From Candidatus Dormiibacter sp. (GTDB lineage Bacteria > Chloroflexota > Dormibacteria > UBA8260): a DNA stretch of 42,642 bases. The notes beneath the pieces are model-generated. The model saw nothing but the letters and a program-made list of their open reading frames with translations, made no database searches and was not told the origin of the DNA. The position numbers were made by a program, and so were the translations under genes. Location: positions 1 to 42,642 of the forward strand of contig JANWHI010000005.1 in assembly GCA_025450495.1 (NCBI GenBank), in the 5' to 3' direction. Below are positions 1 to 9,685 of this stretch, piece after piece (the stretch's first letter is position 1; each line of letters starts with the position of its first letter).

Positions 1-193
1 CACGCCCACGCTCGGCCACATCCACCTGTACACCAACAACAGCCTCACGTACATGAACTACAAACCCACCCTCGACCTGCCGGTGGCCCCGGGCGTCACC
101 TACGCGATCTACGCGGAGTTTGTCGCCACCGACCACTTTCCGTTCAACCCGCGGGTGAAAACGCCGACGATATTCGTGCACGTGGCCGGCTGA
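1..193 (+). CDS. C-terminal end of a secreted beta-sandwich-type protein (partial)
   Basis: The reading frame is open from base 2 to a TGA at 191-193, giving the last 63 residues of a protein whose start lies outside the window. It contains GHIHLYTNNSLTYMNY near the window edge, an alternating hydrophobic pattern, YAIYAEFVATDHFPFNPRV, and a final strand TPTIFVHVAG. Histidine- and aromatic-rich strands of this kind occur in exported Ig-like or DUF4399-like domains that end with an extracellular beta strand. This is a pattern judgement only. No membrane anchor follows. The substrate and role cannot be read from this fragment. Confidence 0.6.
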   Translation, partial: TPTLGHIHLYTNNSLTYMNYKPTLDLPVAPGVTYAIYAEFVATDHFPFNPRVKTPTIFVHVAG

Positions 194-276
194 TTCGCCG
201 CCGCGGGTTCAGCCAACGTGGACTGCCGCCTTCGGGTCAGCCAGCTTTCGCCGGCCGAGACGAGTCGGTTGTCTAA

Positions 277-669
277 TTGAACGCACGACGCGCCGCGCTT
301 GCGGTCGACGGCAACGTCTATGCGTTCAGCGCCGGCTCCGGAGGTCAGGAGGTGTCCCTGTCCCCTGGTCACCCCGCGACGATCGTGCTCAGCGCTCCGT
401 CATCGGGCGCTGCGCAGCCCGGGATCGAGCGCTTCGACGGCAGCCGCTGGATCCCCGCGCCCAAGACGTTCCAAAGTGGCTGCGGCACCACCTTCCAGGT
501 GGCGTCTCCGACGCTCGGCCTCTTCGCCCTGGTGGGAAAGGGTGCAACCGTCTCCCCAGGAGGTGGGGGCCAAGGCGAGGGTGCCGTCACCCTCATCGTC
601 ATCGCCGCCGCCTTCGCGGTGCTGGCGCTGTTCCTCGGGGCCGTGCGGGTGGCCCGCCGACGGCTGTGA
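277..669 (+). CDS. Hypothetical membrane-anchored envelope protein, possibly 5'-truncated
   Basis: The frame begins with TTG at 277 directly after an in-frame TAA at 274-276 and encodes 130 residues. There is no signal peptide, although residues 15-90 look extracellular (YAFSAGSGGQEVSL, then SPTLGLFALVGKG, a strand ending typical of secreted beta-domains). A Gly-rich linker follows, then one membrane segment (about 104-124, VTLIVIAAAFAVLALFLGAV) and a basic end, RVARRRL. A C-terminal anchor without a signal peptide suggests that the true N-terminus has been lost, or that the gene is a remnant of a longer surface protein. I do not recognise a family. The start is uncertain. Confidence 0.45.
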   Translation: MNARRAALAVDGNVYAFSAGSGGQEVSLSPGHPATIVLSAPSSGAAQPGIERFDGSRWIPAPKTFQSGCGTTFQVASPTLGLFALVGKGATVSPGGGGQGEGAVTLIVIAAAFAVLALFLGAVRVARRRL

Positions 670-707
670 TGTGAGCGCGTTGCGCGGGGCGACTCGGCCG
701 CTTCAAC

Positions 708-1379
708 TTGGCGGCGGGCAGCGGGCTCGACAGTTCTTCGGTCGGCAACGACTGTCTTCTCGCCGCGGTGAGCGAGGATCCCGGGTTCGCCGCAGGGGCG
801 GACGCGTACGGCAGTCCTCGACGGTCCCTTGGCGGTGGCATTGTTGTTCCGGTGATCGCGCACATCGTTGGTGGAGGGTCGGCATGGCCACTGTGGCTCA
901 CCGGCGCGCTGCTCTTCGGCGGGGCGGTCGGCGCCCTGTTCGTGCGTCGACCCACACTGCACCGTCCGTGCATGACCTCGGCGATCGTGGGGTTGGTAAC
1001 GACGATCGCCGTCTACGTCTTGCTTCCTGGCCCTCCGGGGGCGCCGAGAGGTCTGTCACTGAGCATCGCCGCCCCACGTGACGGAGCCACGGTGACCAGC
1101 CCCGTGGTCGTGCGCGCGTGTGCCGGTGCGGACCGTGTTCCTGGTGCTGGCCGGCTGCTCAGCATCAGCGTGGACGGGCGACAGGTGGCGGAACTCCAGT
1201 CCGGTACGGCCGCGATCGACATCAGCACGGGCGAGCACAGCTTACGCGTCGAGCTGGTGACCTCAGCACATCAAGCGTTCGCACCGCCGATGCTCACTGA
1301 CGAGACCGTCAATGTCTCGGGTGTCGGCCCCTTGTCGCCGCCGCCCGAGTGCCCGGCCGCGCCCGTCGCTACGCCGTGA
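708..1379 (+). CDS. Hypothetical membrane protein with extracellular Ig-like/Big-type domain
   Basis: The 223-residue frame opens with TTG at 708; no good ribosome site helps and a later start is possible. Residues about 43-80 and 92-108 are hydrophobic (VVPVIAHIVGG, WPLWLTGALLFGGAVGALFV, SAIVGLVTTIAVYVLL), giving about three membrane helices. The rest resembles a small beta-sandwich: LSIAAPRDGATVTSPVVVR is the usual opening of bacterial Ig-like domains, followed by LLSISVDGRQVAEL and GEHSLRVELVTS. The tail is Pro-rich. It lies 38 bp after another envelope gene on the same strand. The function is unknown. Confidence 0.5.
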   Translation: MAAGSGLDSSSVGNDCLLAAVSEDPGFAAGADAYGSPRRSLGGGIVVPVIAHIVGGGSAWPLWLTGALLFGGAVGALFVRRPTLHRPCMTSAIVGLVTTIAVYVLLPGPPGAPRGLSLSIAAPRDGATVTSPVVVRACAGADRVPGAGRLLSISVDGRQVAELQSGTAAIDISTGEHSLRVELVTSAHQAFAPPMLTDETVNVSGVGPLSPPPECPAAPVATP

Positions 1380-1779
1380 GTCGCAGCCCCACGCCAAGCG
1401 CCGCTCTCCGGAGGCCGGCGGGGTATCTGGTGCAGCTAGGGGACTCGAACCCCGACACCGCATGCCACAGACGAGGTCTCCCAGTCTGACAACAACCGCC
1501 CAAGGTCTTGAATTGCGGAGAAGCCTCCTCGCACCGCGTGGCGGCGGAAAAGAACGCTTGCACGCGCCAGTTCACGACGATGAAATGCCGCTCATCAGGA
1601 CTCTGTGCCCCCAGAGCAGCCTCGGCGAGCACGACACCCAGAATCCGCGCGGGTGCAGAGCAGTCGGCACGGGATTGGCCCGTCGACGAGATCGAGGCTT
1701 GACCCGCCGTCGCAGGCGGCAGGTGGGGCTAACTGCAACGGTATCGATGACACATCGCGCCGTCGGGACCGAACCACCC
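1380..1779. other. Gene-free stretch between envelope genes and the kdp region
   Basis: About 400 bp with no convincing gene. It contains the tRNA-like remnant at 1428-1487. Frames that cross it lack family similarity and start motifs. The histidine kinase frame is open through much of this stretch, but its recognisable N-terminus begins only at about 1780. If the tRNA remnant is an old attachment site, this stretch would be the inner left end of the island. Confidence 0.5.
1428..1487 (-). pseudogene. Decayed tRNA 3' half (tRNA remnant / candidate attL-type site)
   Basis: Read on the minus strand the segment ends in GCTGCACCA (CCA at 1428-1430). It has a T-arm GGGGTTCGAGTCCCC and, further 5', GGGAGA and GGCATGC, which match the D-arm and anticodon-loop parts of the tRNA-Ala at 13111-13186. 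No 5' acceptor strand follows at tRNA distance, the anticodon stem does not pair, and the spacing between T-arm and CCA is one base short. It is therefore not a functional tRNA. Orientation is the same as tRNA-Ala, as expected for a direct repeat left by integration into a tRNA 3' end. Divergence is considerable, so the event would be old. Confidence 0.5.
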
Positions 1780-3033
1780 ATGCCAGAGCTAGCCAATCCG
1801 CTTGACAATGCCCGGATGAGCCACCGCCTGGTCGGACTGGTTGCCGCGGTGGCCGGACCCGCCCTGGTCACCCTCGCGCTGGTGCCACTCGGCGGCAGTA
1901 CCTCGCGGGATTACGTCTTCGCCTACCTCGCCGTGGTCGCCATCCTGGCGGTAATCACCGGACTAGGCCCGGCGATCCTGGCGGCGGCGGTCAGCTTCCT
2001 GCTCGTCGACTACTTCTTCGTCGTCCCCTTGCACACCCTGACGATCGCCGACCAGACCGACCTCATCAACCTCGTCGTCTTCTTCGGCACCGCTGGCCTG
2101 GTCGGCGGCCTCGGCTCGCGGCGCCGCCGCGCCCAGCTCAGCGCCGAGGCGCTTTCGGGCGAACTCCGCCGGGCCAACGCGGAGCTCGAACGTCTCAACC
2201 GAGAGCAGGCTGAGGCGGCGGTCACGGCCGTGCGGCTGGCGCGGACCGAGCAGCAGGTCCATGCGCTCGAGGAGACGGATCGCCTCCGCGCCGAACTGCT
2301 CGCCAACGTGTCCCATGAGTTGCGGACGCCGCTGTCCACGATCCTCACCGGCGCCACCGACCTGCTCAGCGATACGGACCTATCTCCCGTGGCGCGCCGG
2401 CGGGTCGAGACCACGGTCTCCGAGACCGAGCGGCTCAGCAGCCTGGTCTCCGACATGCTCGACCTCTCGCGCATCGAGGGCCGCGCGCTCCAGCTCGATC
2501 CCGACGAGGTTGCCCTGCGCGACGCCGTTGCGGCGGCGGTAGAGCGGCTCCACCAGACCTCACCCACCCGGGCGGTGACCATCGCTGTCGACGAGGCTCT
2601 CGAGGTCATGGCCGACTGGGGGCGGCTGGGCCAGATCCTCGACAACCTTCTCCGCAACGCCGACGCCTACTCGCCATCGAACACTTCCATCCGCGTCGAG
2701 GCCGCTCCCGGGAAGCGGTCGATGGTGGTGATCCGGGTCATCGACAGAGGGCCAGGGATCCCCCTCCGCCAGCGCGAGCGCATCTTCGAGCGCTTCGCTC
2801 GCTCCGCCGACGACGCCACCGACGCGCGCAGCTCCGGCACGGGCCTCGGTCTTGCCATCGTCCGCGGCCTGGTGGAGGCGCACGCCGGCCGAGTGTGGGT
2901 GGAGGAGCCGCGCTACGGGGAGGGCACGCGCCTGGCGTTCTCGCTGCCTGGCGCGGCTCCCTCAGTGGTCGCTGGCGAGGATGTGCACGTCGACGTCGAC
3001 GAGCAGCCGGATGAGGCGTCGCAGCGTTCGTGA
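1780..3033 (+). CDS. DUF4118-type sensor histidine kinase, the separated C-terminal half of KdpD
   Basis: About 417 residues from the ATG at 1780; ATGs at 1747 and 1816 are alternatives and none has a clear ribosome site. Four membrane helices lie in the first ~110 residues, including the loop LVDYFFVVPLHTLTI typical of the DUF4118 KdpD membrane domain. A coiled linker (about 120-170) follows, then the HisKA H-box NVSHELRTPLS with phospho-accepting H179, the N-box LDNLLRNADAYSP, the G1 box DRGPGIPL and the G2 box GTGLGLAIV. The cytoplasmic KdpD/USP sensor found at the N-terminus of standard KdpD is absent and is encoded separately by the convergent gene at 2962-5157. The two genes overlap by 72 bp at their 3' ends. 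It probably phosphorylates the KdpE at 10215-10934; that partnership is inference. Confidence 0.85.
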   Translation: MPELANPLDNARMSHRLVGLVAAVAGPALVTLALVPLGGSTSRDYVFAYLAVVAILAVITGLGPAILAAAVSFLLVDYFFVVPLHTLTIADQTDLINLVVFFGTAGLVGGLGSRRRRAQLSAEALSGELRRANAELERLNREQAEAAVTAVRLARTEQQVHALEETDRLRAELLANVSHELRTPLSTILTGATDLLSDTDLSPVARRRVETTVSETERLSSLVSDMLDLSRIEGRALQLDPDEVALRDAVAAAVERLHQTSPTRAVTIAVDEALEVMADWGRLGQILDNLLRNADAYSPSNTSIRVEAAPGKRSMVVIRVIDRGPGIPLRQRERIFERFARSADDATDARSSGTGLGLAIVRGLVEAHAGRVWVEEPRYGEGTRLAFSLPGAAPSVVAGEDVHVDVDEQPDEASQRS

Positions 3034-5157
3034 CTGGCGGCTCCCGGGGGTGCGCATGAGGACGATCTCAGTGGTGCCGTGGTCGCGCGCGTACTCCGCG
3101 ATCGTCGCCGCGATGTCGTTGCCGTCGACGGTGGCGAACTCTCCGCCGAGCTGGTGGGTGAGCGAGGCGTAGCTGCCCAGCAGCTGCTTCTCCTCCTCAG
3201 TGCGGTGCTGACGGCGCACCGAGATCGCGGTCAGCGCATCGTCGCGGCTCGCGGCCAGCCGCGCCGCCGTGCTCAGCAGGCGCTCCTGACCGGGCAAGGG
3301 CGGCACGCAGACGAGGACGCGGGGCCGTGCCTCCCACGGCGTGGCGATGTGCTTCGCCGCCATGTAGCTAAGCAGGCGCCGATCGGTGTGCTGGGCGACA
3401 CGGCGGAAGGTGAGCTCGCGGAGGGTGGCCAGGACCGTGGGACGGTAACCGCCCTGCAGAGCGCGGAGGGCAGCCTGAGGACTCATGATCAGGCCGTCGA
3501 GCAGCCGCTCCTCGAGCTCGGCTGGGACGATGTCGACGAGCTCCACCTCATCGGCGGCGTCGAGCGCGGCATCATCGACGACAAGCGCATCGGGTTCGCG
3601 ATACAGCAGTGGCCCCATGGCCGAGACGGTGCTGCGCAGGTTGCCCATCTCCACTGTGCCGATCACCGTGATCCCGGCGGCACGAATCACCGGGACCACC
3701 TCGGCGACGCCTTCGCCGGCGCTTGTGCGCCCGGCCAAGTCGTCAACGGCCGCCACTTCGGGATTGCGCGCCAGCAGTGCGGGAACGTCGAGCACACCAT
3801 GCGCGGCAGGTGACCTCCGTCCGCCCAGCAGCGCCAGTCCGTCGAGCCGGGTCAGTGCCGCCGCGGGAAGCGCGGCCACCACCACGTCGGTGCCGCGGCC
3901 CGCCCGCCGCCGCGCCTCGTCGAGCATCGCCGTGGTGGTGCCCACGCCGCGGGCATATCCGAGGTAGAGGCGCAGGTTGCCCACTGAGTGCCGGTCACCT
4001 TGCAGGCGCCGCAGCAGGCTGTCTGGATCCGGGCGCGTGTGACCCTCTGCGGCCACAATCCCGTGGCGGGCGATGACATGCACGTCGACGTCGGGAAGGC
4101 CCTCGACCACGCGGTCGACGATGTTGGGCCGCAGAGACCCGACCACCCCCGCCACCTTCGGTTCGCCGATGACCACATGCCGCGCTCCGCGCTCGCGCGT
4201 CGCGTTGATCACCGTGGTGGCGATGTCGACACCGTCGCGCTCGACGACACCCGTCTGCAACTCGCTGGCGAGACGTCGCCAGGTCACGTCGTCGGCGTCC
4301 GGGCTGGTGGCGTGCTCGTGGACGTGGACGATGGTGCACATGCCACGGCGGCGGCGGGCGAGCCGCACCGCACGGCGGATCAGCTGCTCGGCGCTGGACC
4401 TGCCGGAGACGGCGACGATGACGTCCTCCGGCGGCGCCTGGATGCCGCCACGCTCGCTGCCCACGCGCTCGGCGACGAACCGCAAGCCGATCTCACGCAG
4501 GGCGGCGAGGTTGCCGGACCGGAAGAAGTTCTCTAGGGCAGTGTCGACGCGGTCGGGGGCGTAGACGTTGCCGTGGCGCATGCGTTTGCGCAGAGCCTCG
4601 GGCGTGATGTCGATGAATTGAACTTCGTCAGCGGCGTCGAGGACGCTGTCGGGCACCGTCTCGTGGACGGTGATTCCGGTGATCTGCTCGGCCAGGTCCT
4701 TGACCGACTCCAGGTGCTGGATGTTCATGGTGCTGATCACGTCGATGCCGGCTGAGCGGATCTCCTCGATGTCCTGCCAGCGCTTGCCGTTGCGCAGCCC
4801 GGGCGCGTTGGTGTGGGCCAGCTCGTCGATCAGGGCCAGGTGCGGGTGCCGATCGATGACGGCGTCGACGTCCATGTCGGAGATCGCCGTCCCCTTGTAG
4901 CTGACGGTGATTCGCGGGATCACCTCGAGCGTGCCGATGGCGTCGGCGGTGCGCTGGCGTCCGTGGGTCTCGACGAGGCCGACAACGACGTCCTCGCCAT
5001 CCTCGCGCCGCTCACGACCCTCGCGGAGCATGGCGAACGTCTTCCCCGAGCCCGGTGTGGCACCCAGGTACACCTTGAGCCGGCCGCGCCGTAGCGCCGT
5101 CTGCGTCGCCGCCGCCGTCGCCGACAGCGAGCCGGGGTCAGGAGGCGGCGCCCGCAT
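2962..5157 (-). CDS. kdpD: KdpD sensor-only protein with tandem-duplicated KdpD-USP modules
   Basis: 731 residues, no membrane helices and no kinase domain. Module 1: KdpD domain about 24-233 with Walker A GATPGSGKT (32-40) and the family signature LIDELAHTNAPG (109-120), then a USP domain about 246-365. Module 2 repeats the layout: KdpD-like about 394-600, then USP about 612-731. In module 2 the P-loop reads GYARGVGTTT (400-409), so the lysine is replaced by Thr407, and the DELAHTN signature has become VDDLAGRTSAG. The second copy should not bind ATP normally. In standard KdpD this region senses potassium status and turgor and, in some species, binds c-di-AMP in the USP part. The start codon lies inside the 3' end of kdpC (20 bp overlap), so it is the last gene of the kdp operon. 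Sensor-only KdpD proteins are known in cyanobacteria and Deinococcus; the duplication is unusual. Confidence 0.9.
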   Translation of the reverse strand: MRAPPPDPGSLSATAAATQTALRRGRLKVYLGATPGSGKTFAMLREGRERREDGEDVVVGLVETHGRQRTADAIGTLEVIPRITVSYKGTAISDMDVDAVIDRHPHLALIDELAHTNAPGLRNGKRWQDIEEIRSAGIDVISTMNIQHLESVKDLAEQITGITVHETVPDSVLDAADEVQFIDITPEALRKRMRHGNVYAPDRVDTALENFFRSGNLAALREIGLRFVAERVGSERGGIQAPPEDVIVAVSGRSSAEQLIRRAVRLARRRRGMCTIVHVHEHATSPDADDVTWRRLASELQTGVVERDGVDIATTVINATRERGARHVVIGEPKVAGVVGSLRPNIVDRVVEGLPDVDVHVIARHGIVAAEGHTRPDPDSLLRRLQGDRHSVGNLRLYLGYARGVGTTTAMLDEARRRAGRGTDVVVAALPAAALTRLDGLALLGGRRSPAAHGVLDVPALLARNPEVAAVDDLAGRTSAGEGVAEVVPVIRAAGITVIGTVEMGNLRSTVSAMGPLLYREPDALVVDDAALDAADEVELVDIVPAELEERLLDGLIMSPQAALRALQGGYRPTVLATLRELTFRRVAQHTDRRLLSYMAAKHIATPWEARPRVLVCVPPLPGQERLLSTAARLAASRDDALTAISVRRQHRTEEEKQLLGSYASLTHQLGGEFATVDGNDIAATIAEYARDHGTTEIVLMRTPGSRQSRTLRRLIRLLVDVDVHILASDH

Positions 5158-5836
5158 CGAGTGCCATGTTGAGGGAGAGCACTGTGACGTGCGGTGAGCC
5201 GAAGATGCCCAGGGGGCGCCCGGCCACGTGGCTCTCTACGAGCTGTTGCAGTTTGGCCGAGTCGAGATGCCGGGCCGCCGCCACCATGCTCACCTGGGCC
5301 AGCGCAGCGGCATCGCTGATGTCGGGGTCGAAACCGGTGAAGTCGCCGGTCACGAGGTCAACGGGCATCGGGGCATTGCTGCCGTCCGGGTTCTTGGCGA
5401 TGCCCAGGCTGTGCAGGTAGTCGGTGTAGCCCTCGACCCGGCTGAGCAGGACCTTGCTGCTCGGCGCCAGGTTACTGCCGACGGAGTTGGCGGCATTGCA
5501 GGGCAATGGCTTGCCGTTGGCGTCGACGGTGAACGAGGGCCGGCTCTGGAAGTAGCGCGGGTCGATCACGAAGATGGCGTTGCCCTGATCGTCCTTGGTT
5601 GTCTGGTAGGTGACGGTGCCGCTGGTGTCGGTGGTGGTCTTGTAGTAGCACTGACCGATGAGGGACGAGCCGATGACGTGGCCCTTGCTGTCGCTGACCA
5701 GGCTGCCATTGGCGTTGCTGTTGAAGGCGATCTGGGCGGCGCCGGTCATCACCAGGGGGTAGGCGATGCCGCACAGCACGGCGATCAGCACGGTGATCCG
5801 CAGAGCCGTGTTCAACTCGGTGAGCAGCTTGCGCAT
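5138..5836 (-). CDS. kdpC: Potassium-transporting ATPase subunit KdpC
   Basis: 232 residues. One N-terminal membrane helix (about 13-33, ALRITVLIAVLCGIAYPLVMTG) is followed by the KdpC motif SSLIGQ and the conserved RPS in YFQSRPS; the end contains HLDSAKLQQLVESHVAGRPLG, the standard KdpC tail. KdpC is the single-span subunit that stabilises the KdpFABC complex and increases ATP affinity of KdpB. At 232 residues it is longer than the common ~190, mainly through an insertion after SSLIGQ (about residues 62-85, Thr-rich). ATG at 5836 is preceded by a strong ribosome site GGAGGA (5844-5849) and lies 13 bp after kdpB. Confidence 0.95.
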   Translation of the reverse strand: MRKLLTELNTALRITVLIAVLCGIAYPLVMTGAAQIAFNSNANGSLVSDSKGHVIGSSLIGQCYYKTTTDTSGTVTYQTTKDDQGNAIFVIDPRYFQSRPSFTVDANGKPLPCNAANSVGSNLAPSSKVLLSRVEGYTDYLHSLGIAKNPDGSNAPMPVDLVTGDFTGFDPDISDAAALAQVSMVAAARHLDSAKLQQLVESHVAGRPLGIFGSPHVTVLSLNMALDAGAAS

Positions 5837-5849
5837 GGACGGGGTCCTC

Positions 5850-7928
5850 CTAGGCCAGGTGAAGGACGGTGATGATCAGGTCGATCAGCTTGATGCCGGC
5901 GAACGGCGCGACGATCCCGCCGAGGCCGTAGATGAGCAGGTTGCGGCGCAGCAGCGCGGCGGCACCAATGGCGCGATAGGTGACGCCCCGCAGAGCCAGG
6001 GGGATCAGCGCCACGATCACCAGGGCGTTGAAGATCACCGCCGAGAGCACGGCGCTGTTCGGCGAGTGCAACCGCATCACGTTGAGGGCGCCCAGCTCGG
6101 GCAGCGACACCACGAAGATCGCCGGGATGATGGCGAAGTACTTGGCGACGTCATTGGCGATGGAGAAGGTGGTCAGCGCGCCTCTGGTCATGAGCAGCTG
6201 CTTGCCCGTCTCCACGATCTCGATGAGCTTGGTTGGATTGGAGTCGAGGTCGACCAGGTTGCCCGCCTCCTTGGCGGCCTGGGTGCCGCTCTGCATGGCC
6301 ACGCCGACGTCGGCCTGCGCCAGCGCGGGAGCGTCGTTGGTGCCGTCGCCGGTCATCGCGACCAGCTTTCCCTCGGACTGCTCCTTGCGGATCAGCTCCA
6401 GCTTGTCCTCGGGGGTGGCCTCGGCGAGGAAGTCATCGACGCCGGCCTCGCGCGCGATCGCCGCGGCGGTGAGGGGGTTGTCACCAGTGATCATCACGGT
6501 GCGCAAACCCATGCGGCGCATCTCCGCGAAGCGCACGCTGATGTCGGGCTTGACGATGTCCTTGAGGTGGACCGTGCCGAGGACGCGACGGTTCTCGGCG
6601 ACCACCAGCGGGGTGCCTCCACTCCTGGCGATCGTCTCCACTTGCGCGCGCACCTCCGCGGGCAGGTCAGCGGGTCCGCCGTCCGCGGCGCACCACGCTG
6701 CCACCGAATCGGCTGCGCCCTTGCGGATCGAGGTTCCCGGGCGGTCCACGCCGCTCATGCGGGTGGTTGCCGAGAAGGGCACGGCCACCCATCCGTCACC
6801 TGGGTCGGCGGTCGCGCCCAGGCGACGCGCCAGCGCCACGATGCTGCGACCTTCCGGGGTCTCGTCGGTGGTCGAGGCGAGATTGGCGGCGCGCACCAGC
6901 TGCTGCATCTCAATTCCCGGGGCGGGGATGAACTCCGACGCCTGGCGGTTGCCCAGAGTGATGGTGCCGGTCTTGTCGAGCAGCAGCGTGTCGACGTCGC
7001 CCGCTGCCTCCACGGCGCGTCCCGACATGGCCAGGACGTTCTTCTGAAGAAGCCTGTCGATGCCGGCGATGCCGATCGCGGAGAGCAGCGCGCCAATGGT
7101 GGTCGGGATCAGGCACACCAGCAGTGCGATCAGCACCGTGATGGTCACCGACGTGCCCGCGAAGATCGCGAACGGCTGCAGCGAGACCACCGCCAGCACG
7201 AAGATGATCGTCAGCCCCGCCAGCAGAATGTTGAGGGCGATCTCGTTGGGTGTCTTCTGCCGCGACGCCGACTCGACCAGCCCGATGATCTTGTCCAGGA
7301 AGGTCTCACCGGGGTTCTGACGGATCTCGACGACGATGCGGTCGGAGAGCACGCGGGTCCCGCCGGTGACGGCGTCGCGGTCGCCGCCCGCCTCGCGGAT
7401 CACCGGCGCCGATTCGCCGGTGATGGCCGACTCGTCGACCGAGGCAATGCCCTCGATGACGATGCCGTCGCTGGGGATGACGTCACCCGCCTCGCAGACC
7501 ACGACATCGCCCTTGCGCAGCTGCGGGGCCGGCGTGGGCACCTCACGCCCGTCGACGAGCTTGCGCGCGATCGTCTCGCTGCGGGTGCGGCGCAACGTGG
7601 CCGCCTGGGCCTTCCCGCGTCCCTCTGCCACCGCCTCGGCGAAGTTGGCAAAGAGCACGGTGAACCACAACCAGAGAGCGATTTGGCCCACGAACCCATT
7701 GTCCTGGCCTTTGCTGAAGAGACCAGTCACGAACCCGTATGTGGTCATCACCGCACCGACGCCGACCACGAACATCACCGGGTTGCGCGCCTGCCAGCGT
7801 GGATCGAGCTTCTTGAAGGAGTCGCCTAGGGCCGGCACGAGGATGGAGCGGTCGAGCAGGCTCTGCACGCGGCGGCCCGAGTGGACGGGCCGTGGTGTCG
7901 GGCTCTGCGGCGCCGCAATCGTGGTCAT
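5850..7928 (-). CDS. kdpB: Potassium-transporting P-type ATPase catalytic subunit KdpB
   Basis: 692 residues from the ATG at 7928 (MTTIAAPQ). Features in order: two N-terminal helices (about 50-70, 80-100), actuator-domain TGES (170-173), helix with [10 protein letters not shown] (272-281), phosphorylation motif DKTGT with D318, nucleotide-binding region, hinge motif [12 protein letters not shown], and three C-terminal helices. KdpB hydrolyses ATP to drive potassium taken in through KdpA. All catalytic residues are present. The frame stays open upstream across kdpA in the wrong frame, but the family starts at 7928, 11 bp after the kdpA stop. Confidence 0.97.
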   Translation of the reverse strand: MTTIAAPQSPTPRPVHSGRRVQSLLDRSILVPALGDSFKKLDPRWQARNPVMFVVGVGAVMTTYGFVTGLFSKGQDNGFVGQIALWLWFTVLFANFAEAVAEGRGKAQAATLRRTRSETIARKLVDGREVPTPAPQLRKGDVVVCEAGDVIPSDGIVIEGIASVDESAITGESAPVIREAGGDRDAVTGGTRVLSDRIVVEIRQNPGETFLDKIIGLVESASRQKTPNEIALNILLAGLTIIFVLAVVSLQPFAIFAGTSVTITVLIALLVCLIPTTIGALLSAIGIAGIDRLLQKNVLAMSGRAVEAAGDVDTLLLDKTGTITLGNRQASEFIPAPGIEMQQLVRAANLASTTDETPEGRSIVALARRLGATADPGDGWVAVPFSATTRMSGVDRPGTSIRKGAADSVAAWCAADGGPADLPAEVRAQVETIARSGGTPLVVAENRRVLGTVHLKDIVKPDISVRFAEMRRMGLRTVMITGDNPLTAAAIAREAGVDDFLAEATPEDKLELIRKEQSEGKLVAMTGDGTNDAPALAQADVGVAMQSGTQAAKEAGNLVDLDSNPTKLIEIVETGKQLLMTRGALTTFSIANDVAKYFAIIPAIFVVSLPELGALNVMRLHSPNSAVLSAVIFNALVIVALIPLALRGVTYRAIGAAALLRRNLLIYGLGGIVAPFAGIKLIDLIITVLHLA

Positions 7929-7939
7929 GGATCTCGCTC

Positions 7940-9685
7940 TCAGTGGAGGTGGCCCGCAGCCAGCTGCAGGTGTTCGAGGATGGGACCGAGGGCCAGCGCC
8001 GGGAAGAACGTCAGCACGCCAACGATGACGATCACGCCGAGCAGCAGGACGCTGAAGAGCGGCGTGTCGGTAGGCAGCGTGCCGGCGCCGAACGGCACCG
8101 TCCTCTTCTTCGCCATCGAGCCGGCCAGGGCGAGCACAGGGATGAACTCGAAGACGCGGCCCAGGTACATGGCGATGCCGAGGGTGGTGTTGTAGTAGAC
8201 AGTGTTCCCCGACAGGCCCGCGAAGGCGCTCCCGTTGTTGGCGGTCGTCGAGGAGAACGCGTAAAGGATCTCGCTGAACCCGTGCGGACCGGTGTTGAGC
8301 GGTCCAGCCCCGGTGGCCGTCGCCGCCGGCGCCAGCACCGAGATGGCGGTGAACCCCAGGATGCACAGGGGGGATATGAGGATGGCCAGCGCGGCCAGCT
8401 TGACGTCGCGCGATTCGATCTTCTTGCCGAGATATTCGGGTGTTCGTCCCACCATCAGACCGGCGATAAAGACGGCGATGATGGCGAAGACGAGCATCAT
8501 GTACAGGCCGGCGCCGATGCCTCCCGGGCTGATCTCGCCGAGCTGGATGCCCACCAACGGGACCAGCCCGCCGATCGCGGTGAGGCTGTCGTGCGACGAA
8601 TCGACGGAACCGGTGCTGGTGTTGGTGGTGGCGGCGACGAACTGGGATGACTGGAGCGGTCCGAAGCGCACCGACTTGCCTTCCATGTTGCCGCCCGACT
8701 GCTGCGCGGTCGCCGCCTGGGTCACCCCGGCGGTGTTTAGAGCGGAGTTGCCCTTCTGCTCGGAGTAGGTCCCCACCGCCGTGAGAACCAGGAGGATCGT
8801 GGCCATGGTGGCGAAGACGGCGAGTCCCTGCTTCATGTTCTTCACCAGGCGCCCGAATGTGAAGGCCAGCGCGAACGGGATAAGCAGGATGAGGAAGATC
8901 TCGAACGCGTTGGTGAAGCCGGTGGGATTCTCGAAGGGATGTGCGGAGTTGGCGTTGAAGAACCCGCCGCCGTTGTTGCCGAGGTCCTTGATTGCCTCCA
9001 TCGACGCTACCGGGCCCTGGGCGATGGTCTGCATGATCCCGGTCAATGTATGCGCGCCGGTGTACTGCGAGAAGTTCTGGATGGCGCCCTGCGACACCAG
9101 GACGATGGTGGCCACGATGGCGAGGGGCAGCAGCACGTAGAGGATCGCCCGGGTGATGTCGACGTAGAAGTTGCCCAGGGTCGTGGCGGAACGGCGCGTC
9201 AATCCGCGAATCAGCGCGATCGCGATGGCCACGCCGGTGGCCGCCGAGAGGAACATGTGGAAGGCCAGTGCCAGCATCTGCGAGAGGTAACTCATCGTCG
9301 ACTCGCCGGCGTAGTTCTGCCAGTTGGTATTGGTGGTGAAGCTGATCGACGTGTTCATCGCCAGGTCGGGTGTCACCCCCGCCTGCCCCGCCGGGTTGGT
9401 CTGCGCCTGCAGCGGCAGCTTGTCCTGGAAGCGAAGCAGCACGTAGGTGAGTAGGAGGCTTACCACGGTGACCACGAGGATCGCGACCAGGTACTGCACC
9501 CAGGTCTGCTCGGCGTCCTCCTTGACGCCGATCACCCTGTAGATGCCCCTCTCCACGGGGTGGAGCACCCTGCTGAGAAAGGTGCGTTCCCCGCCGAACA
9601 CCCGCGCCATGTATTTCCCGAGCGGCACGGCGCAGGCCGCAACCGCCGCGAAGGTCACGAGCATCCCGATGATCTCCCAAATCAT
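7940..9685 (-). CDS. kdpA: Potassium-transporting ATPase channel-like subunit KdpA
   Basis: 581 residues, ten or more membrane helices. It carries the KdpA selectivity-filter and loop signatures [13 protein letters not shown], the block [20 protein letters not shown], and [14 protein letters not shown]. KdpA is a superfamily-of-K-transporters protein that binds potassium and passes it to KdpB through an internal tunnel. The ATG at 9685 shares its A with the kdpF stop (TGATG), so translation is coupled. Length is normal for the family. Confidence 0.97.
   Translation of the reverse strand: MIWEIIGMLVTFAAVAACAVPLGKYMARVFGGERTFLSRVLHPVERGIYRVIGVKEDAEQTWVQYLVAILVVTVVSLLLTYVLLRFQDKLPLQAQTNPAGQAGVTPDLAMNTSISFTTNTNWQNYAGESTMSYLSQMLALAFHMFLSAATGVAIAIALIRGLTRRSATTLGNFYVDITRAILYVLLPLAIVATIVLVSQGAIQNFSQYTGAHTLTGIMQTIAQGPVASMEAIKDLGNNGGGFFNANSAHPFENPTGFTNAFEIFLILLIPFALAFTFGRLVKNMKQGLAVFATMATILLVLTAVGTYSEQKGNSALNTAGVTQAATAQQSGGNMEGKSVRFGPLQSSQFVAATTNTSTGSVDSSHDSLTAIGGLVPLVGIQLGEISPGGIGAGLYMMLVFAIIAVFIAGLMVGRTPEYLGKKIESRDVKLAALAILISPLCILGFTAISVLAPAATATGAGPLNTGPHGFSEILYAFSSTTANNGSAFAGLSGNTVYYNTTLGIAMYLGRVFEFIPVLALAGSMAKKRTVPFGAGTLPTDTPLFSVLLLGVIVIVGVLTFFPALALGPILEHLQLAAGHLH

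Noticed and set aside
1428..1740. A tmRNA on the minus strand: a GCAGTTA near 1737-1731 could pair with the TAGCTGC before the CCA at 1428.
   Set aside because: The conserved tmRNA 5' region (GGTTTCGAC-like) and a tag frame ending in Ala-Ala-stop are both absent; a 7-bp match with one G-U pair can arise by chance in this length.
5766..7829. A very long plus-strand open frame across kdpB.
   Set aside because: It lies exactly antisense to the well-supported KdpB and KdpC genes, has a low-complexity Arg/Asp/His-rich product and no family match; it is a high-GC shadow.
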